Positions 61,301-64,000 of a stretch of 64,000 bases of DNA are shown piece after piece. This stretch comes from Takakia lepidozioides (lineage: Eukaryota > Streptophyta > Takakiopsida > Takakiales > Takakiaceae). Location of the stretch: positions 80,768,756 to 80,832,755 of the forward strand of contig CM060731.1 of assembly GCA_030704615.1 (NCBI GenBank), written 5' to 3'. The notes under the pieces are model-generated. The model was given only the letters and a program-made list of their open reading frames with translations. It ran no database searches and was not told where the DNA came from. The position numbers and the translations under genes are program-made. How positions within the stretch are numbered: position 1 is the stretch's first letter; every line of letters begins with the position of its first letter.

Positions 61301-62414
61301 ATCAGACAAACAATGCCAAAACTTATGACCAACTAGAGCTCCATTACTTCTGTTTTTTGCCAAGTCAACAACACAGTCTAGAAATTTGTGGAGAGCCTAT
61401 TCTTGTGAAATAAAATGAGACCCAAGAGTTGGTATGTCAGTAAGAAGGCAAGGGATGAATGCCTCAATGGTGAAAAGAAAGAGGTCAGGTGTTTGATATG
61501 GCAGCCTGAAGGCCCAATACTGGACCAATGTCCAGCTCTGAGGTGGAGAGAGAGAGAGAGAGAGAGTGGCACTTCCATACCTGGAACTTGTCAAATCGAA
61601 AATCATACAGTGCGGCAATGTCTCGTGCAGTCACTGTGAATTGATCGCTTGTTTGCACTCGATTACAAAGCTCCTCCAGCTGGCTTGTCTTTCTTCCATC
61701 ACTAATATGTGGGACACCAACTTCCAAAGAAAGTCCACCTTCGCTGCTGCCATCTTCGCCCTCATTATTCTCATTTCCATCACCTGCCTCATCATCACTG
61801 AATCCAGTTACCCCATCGACGTAGCTAGTCACTGTTGTGCTATCATCTGTATCACGTGTGTTGTACTCATCAGCATACAGGTCATCACTATCATCTTCGC
61901 TGTCCGTGTCATCGTCGAGATCGTTGTGTCTATCTAAACCCACCAAACTTTCTGCCAAGTCGTCAACTTTCCCAGCCAGCGCCTCGGCCACCATAGAATA
62001 AGAAACATCATAATTCTCGCTTCTCTTGCTTTCTTTGCTCGTGTACTGAGACCCTGTACTTAAACTCCCCTTGGCTCGCCATCCTGGGGGTACAGTAGTG
62101 GGAACAGTAGCTTCCAGAAACCCTAAACCTCCGCCAATTCCACCTCCTGGGCTTCCAAGGGCACAATGCGATCTTTTCCGGATTGTTTTTCTAGACCGCC
62201 TGCGTAATTGGCAACTTCTAGCGCTACACGACACGTTGCAAGTCCGTCTCTTACCCAAAAGCAGAATTTGATGTGTTCCTTCTCGATGCCAACCATCAGA
62301 GGGAGGGGATTGAATTAGAGGAGGGGAAGGTGAAGAAAAGAAAGGGGCAAAATGATAACAGCGCGGAGACAAGCAGCATGGTAGTAGTGGCGCCCAATGC
62401 ATCGGAACGGCCAT
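52312..62414 (-). CDS. ISE2: DExH-box RNA helicase, chloroplastic (ISE2/DExH15 type)
   Basis: A Ski2-like helicase for plastid RNA processing and ribosome function; loss in Arabidopsis alters plasmodesmata. Eighteen exons, 5' to 3': 62414-61581, 61275-61100, 60700-60587, 59895-59787, 59515-59429, 58711-58590, 57905-57689, 57311-57201, 57047-56803, 56355-56112, 56020-55733, 55224-55015, 54672-54274, 54015-53788, 53498-53278, 53157-53058, 52755-52609, 52410-52312. They sum to 3951 bases, 1316 residues plus stop, with all phases compatible. Visible motifs: N-terminal Ser/Pro/Arg-rich transit peptide, a long acidic stretch (about 165-240), Walker A APTSSGKT (295-302), DEVH (394-397), SAT (425-427), [10 protein letters not shown] (697-706) and a DSHCT-type C-terminus ending DRPPISEL. 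Longer than Arabidopsis ISE2 (~1170), mostly in the N-terminus. The exon 6-7 boundary was chosen by phase and family alignment. Confidence 0.95.
53180..53202 (-). mobile_element. LINE 3'-terminal remnant in a helicase intron
   Basis: A 23-base exact match to 11044-11066 (TACTCATAAGACGTTGTTTG, then CCG), the 3' terminal module of the LINE copies in AARE. It lies between the ISE2 exons at 53278 and 53157. Only the tip of the element is present. Confidence 0.65.
58856..58956 (-). mobile_element. LINE 3'-end fragment between two GA tracts
   Basis: About 75 bases of the LINE 3' module (TGTACTCATGAGACG... GTAGCCTTGTGGCCATAGACCCCGC... CAGTTTG) lie between GAGAGA at about 58860 and (GA)n at about 58938-58956, inside the ISE2 intron between 59429 and 58711. 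Confidence 0.7.
61546..61566. repeat. (GA)n microsatellite beside the first ISE2 donor
   Basis: About ten GA units lie 9-30 bases into intron 1, seen as (TC)n on the transcribed strand right after the exon 1 donor at 61580. Length variation here could affect splicing, but this is inference. Confidence 0.85.
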
Positions 62415-62692
62415 GACTTCTTCTAGCCTCTCGCTTCCCCTCTTCTCTTATAAATCTTTTTCTATTCCATCTCTTCCGACAGGGACTGTTCCTTTCCAAA
62501 AAGGTGGCCTTCGGGGTTAAACCACATCTTTAAGGCAACAGAGCTTCGACCCCTTAGCAAAGATGTGCTAGACGTTCGAGTGTTTACATGCACTACCTTC
62601 AACATCACATCGCAGCGCGGGACAAGCAGCATGACCTCTTCTAGTCTCCATCCTCTCTTCTAAATCAGTTTCTACTCCTTCACTTCCGAGAG
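62360..62692. repeat. local direct repeat spanning the ISE2 start region
   Basis: CAGCGCGGAGACAAGCAGCATG at about 62360 and CTTCTTCTAGCCTCTCGC at about 62416 recur, diverged and closer together, at about 62612-62692 (CAGCGCGGGACAAGCAGCATG, then ACCTCTTCTAGTCTCC). The upstream copy is separated from the gene by about 130 bp and may be a duplicated 5' end. Confidence 0.55.
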
Positions 62693-63386
62693 GTTGGTAG
62701 GCACAAATCATTAGGCAACGGTGAGCTTGGAAAAGAGCACACATTCCCCCATCAAGAGTACAATTTTAGTTGAAACCTGTGGAGCTTTATTGGTTTATTC
62801 TAAAGAGGAGACTACGCATAAGTGTCAAAAATCGCTAAGCCCCTCTTGTGCCTTCCCCAGGCGTTCCCTCCTCTCCTTTGCCGAAAGGAAACTACCACTT
62901 CCTCATATGCTTCTCAAGGTAATACCTCCCTCAGTTAACATCTTTCTTATTGAACAATTTATAAACAATAAATTGATGAATTTTCAGGTTTATTATGGAT
63001 GAAAGTAGATTTCACGTAGTTGAGTATCGTGACATTCAGGAGCAGACATTTAGGAGCAATGCAGACGTTAGATCACCAATAGAATGCATGCCTTATAAAG
63101 AAAATGCATTTCATTGGACAATCAAGAGAATGCAGAACATACAGGTCTGTACGTTTGTACTCAATCCTCCCTCTTACAGAAGTATCACTTTCAATTACCA
63201 GGTCTTCTCTATTCGTCAAGGCCGCAACCCTTCCCAGCCTCATAGACTCCTAAAACAAAGCCAAAAATCTTCGAAGGCGAGAGATGATGAGTGTCATTCG
63301 ACAGTAATGTCCTCACAAAAGAGATTTGAACATGTTCCCCGACGACTATTCGGTTGGATCGTTCGTGGCAGGTTCAAGGAGCCAAA
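62415..63386. promoter_or_regulatory. upstream region of ISE2 and 3' flank of sHSP
   Basis: Both genes are on the minus strand, so this ~970-bp gap should contain the ISE2 promoter and the sHSP terminator region. Apart from the duplicated stretch ending at about 62692 I see no clear TATA box or polyadenylation signal. Plus-strand frames here lack support. Confidence 0.45.
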
Positions 63387-64000
63387 TCATCCAACATGGA
63401 CCTCAATGTCTTGGGCTTGCGCGGCTCTGGGGGTGGGATCTTGGGCACAGTCACAGTCAGCACGCCATCCTGGCAAAATGTTATCCAAGTTTGCATTCCC
63501 CGGAAGAGAAAATTTCCGCATAAATTTTCCGGCACTGCGCTCCATTCGAATGTATCTTACACCTGGAGCCTGGTCCTCAACTTTCCGCTCTCCACCGATT
63601 ATGAGCACATTGTCGTTCTCCAATCGCACCTGCATTGCCATATTAGTTCCAGACCAGACGCCACACAATGCGGGTCAACTGGTAATGCACATTTAATTAC
63701 TACCTGACATGTGAGATTATGTACCACTAAACCGCGTCTATTTGAACCAATTTCTAATTAACCTCGGCCATGATACAACAGACGGGAGTATGATGAGCAG
63801 TCCACAGCGAAATGTGCAGCTAGGAAGTATCTTATCTACAAACCACTCTACATTTACTGTATAGAACATAAATACATGTGCCGGCAACATCCACGCGATC
63901 AGCTTGAGAGTGAAATTCGCAACAAACAGAGATGCGATCAGATGACGATACGAACCTGCACGTCAGCTGATTTGAGACCTGGCATGTCAGCAACAAACAC
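63387..64000 (-). CDS. cytosolic class II small heat-shock protein, 3' part, frameshifted
   Basis: Alpha-crystallin-domain chaperone that binds unfolding proteins. The upstream exon (64000, continuing beyond the window, to 63956) encodes [15 protein letters not shown]. The intron is 63630-63955. The last exon (63629-63387) encodes [16 protein letters not shown]... [18 protein letters not shown]. After NLDNI (about 63480) the frame slips: the conserved [18 protein letters not shown] continuation is present only in the next frame, and after KPK it slips back so that the original frame ends IEVHVG and stop. About 25 conserved residues are therefore replaced by an unrelated stretch. Either a pseudogene, a sequencing artefact or a restored-frame variant. 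Seed-plant class II genes usually have no intron. Confidence 0.85.

Noticed and set aside
1100-62870. Apparent similarity of GAGCTTTATTGG segments near 1120 and 62785
   Set aside because: The match is confined to a few short blocks and is too weak to call a repeat by eye.
62995-63696. A 233-residue plus-strand frame over the sHSP 3' region
   Set aside because: Its second half is antisense to the conserved sHSP exon and its first half has no domain; it is most simply a shadow.
1-64000. tRNA, rRNA or CRISPR features
   Set aside because: No B-box-like GGTTCGAATCC with a foldable tRNA, no rRNA cores and no regularly spaced repeat-spacer array were seen.

Overview
The window is nuclear DNA of a land plant. 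It carries spliced eukaryotic genes of plant type: an acylamino-acid-releasing enzyme, a PX/PH phospholipase D of the zeta class, a plant-specific BTB protein, the plastid DExH helicase ISE2 and a class II small heat-shock protein. These sit among a Ty3/gypsy chromovirus, a Ty1/copia remnant, LINE pieces, a hAT-type MITE and a foldback element. A class II sHSP interrupted by an intron, and an intronless PLD-zeta, are unlike the seed-plant genes I know. I infer a spore-bearing plant (fern, lycophyte or bryophyte), but the species cannot be settled from this sequence.

Layout. 1-6.2 kb is AT-rich intergenic DNA with dispersed and inverted repeats. 6.2-6.4 kb holds a possible transit-peptide exon. 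7.75-18.9 kb is a 17-exon AARE gene on the + strand; by hand the exons join without a frame break into 796 codons plus a stop. Its third intron holds tandem 5'-truncated LINE copies tied to (GA)n tracts, and its ninth intron holds a 773-bp hAT MITE with a perfect 8-bp target duplication. 19.9-23.3 kb is an intronless PLD-zeta on the - strand. 25.45-26.9 kb is a BTB gene on the + strand, followed by a ~103-nt foldback near 27.7 kb.

29.6-38.8 kb is a three-level nest. A decayed copia element is split by a chromovirus on the - strand (30020-38767, target duplication GTTTA). The chromovirus leader is split in turn by an internally deleted member of the same family in the opposite orientation (36126-37955).

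39-52 kb is gene-poor. It has a possible two-exon hypothetical gene (44.46-45.51 kb, - strand), two back-to-back pairs of ~150-bp tandem duplications, and a 1.2-kb foldback element built of AATTCAATTGAATT palindromes. 52.3-62.4 kb is an 18-exon ISE2-type helicase on the - strand, 1316 codons with every junction in frame. 63.4 kb to the window end is the 3' part of a class II sHSP on the - strand with two compensating frameshifts.

The genes are independent housekeeping loci with no operon-like logic: AARE in protein turnover, PLD-zeta in phosphatidic-acid signalling, ISE2 in plastid RNA metabolism and sHSP in proteostasis. All exon coordinates were derived by hand from reading frame, GT/AG sites and remembered family alignments. 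No database search was run.
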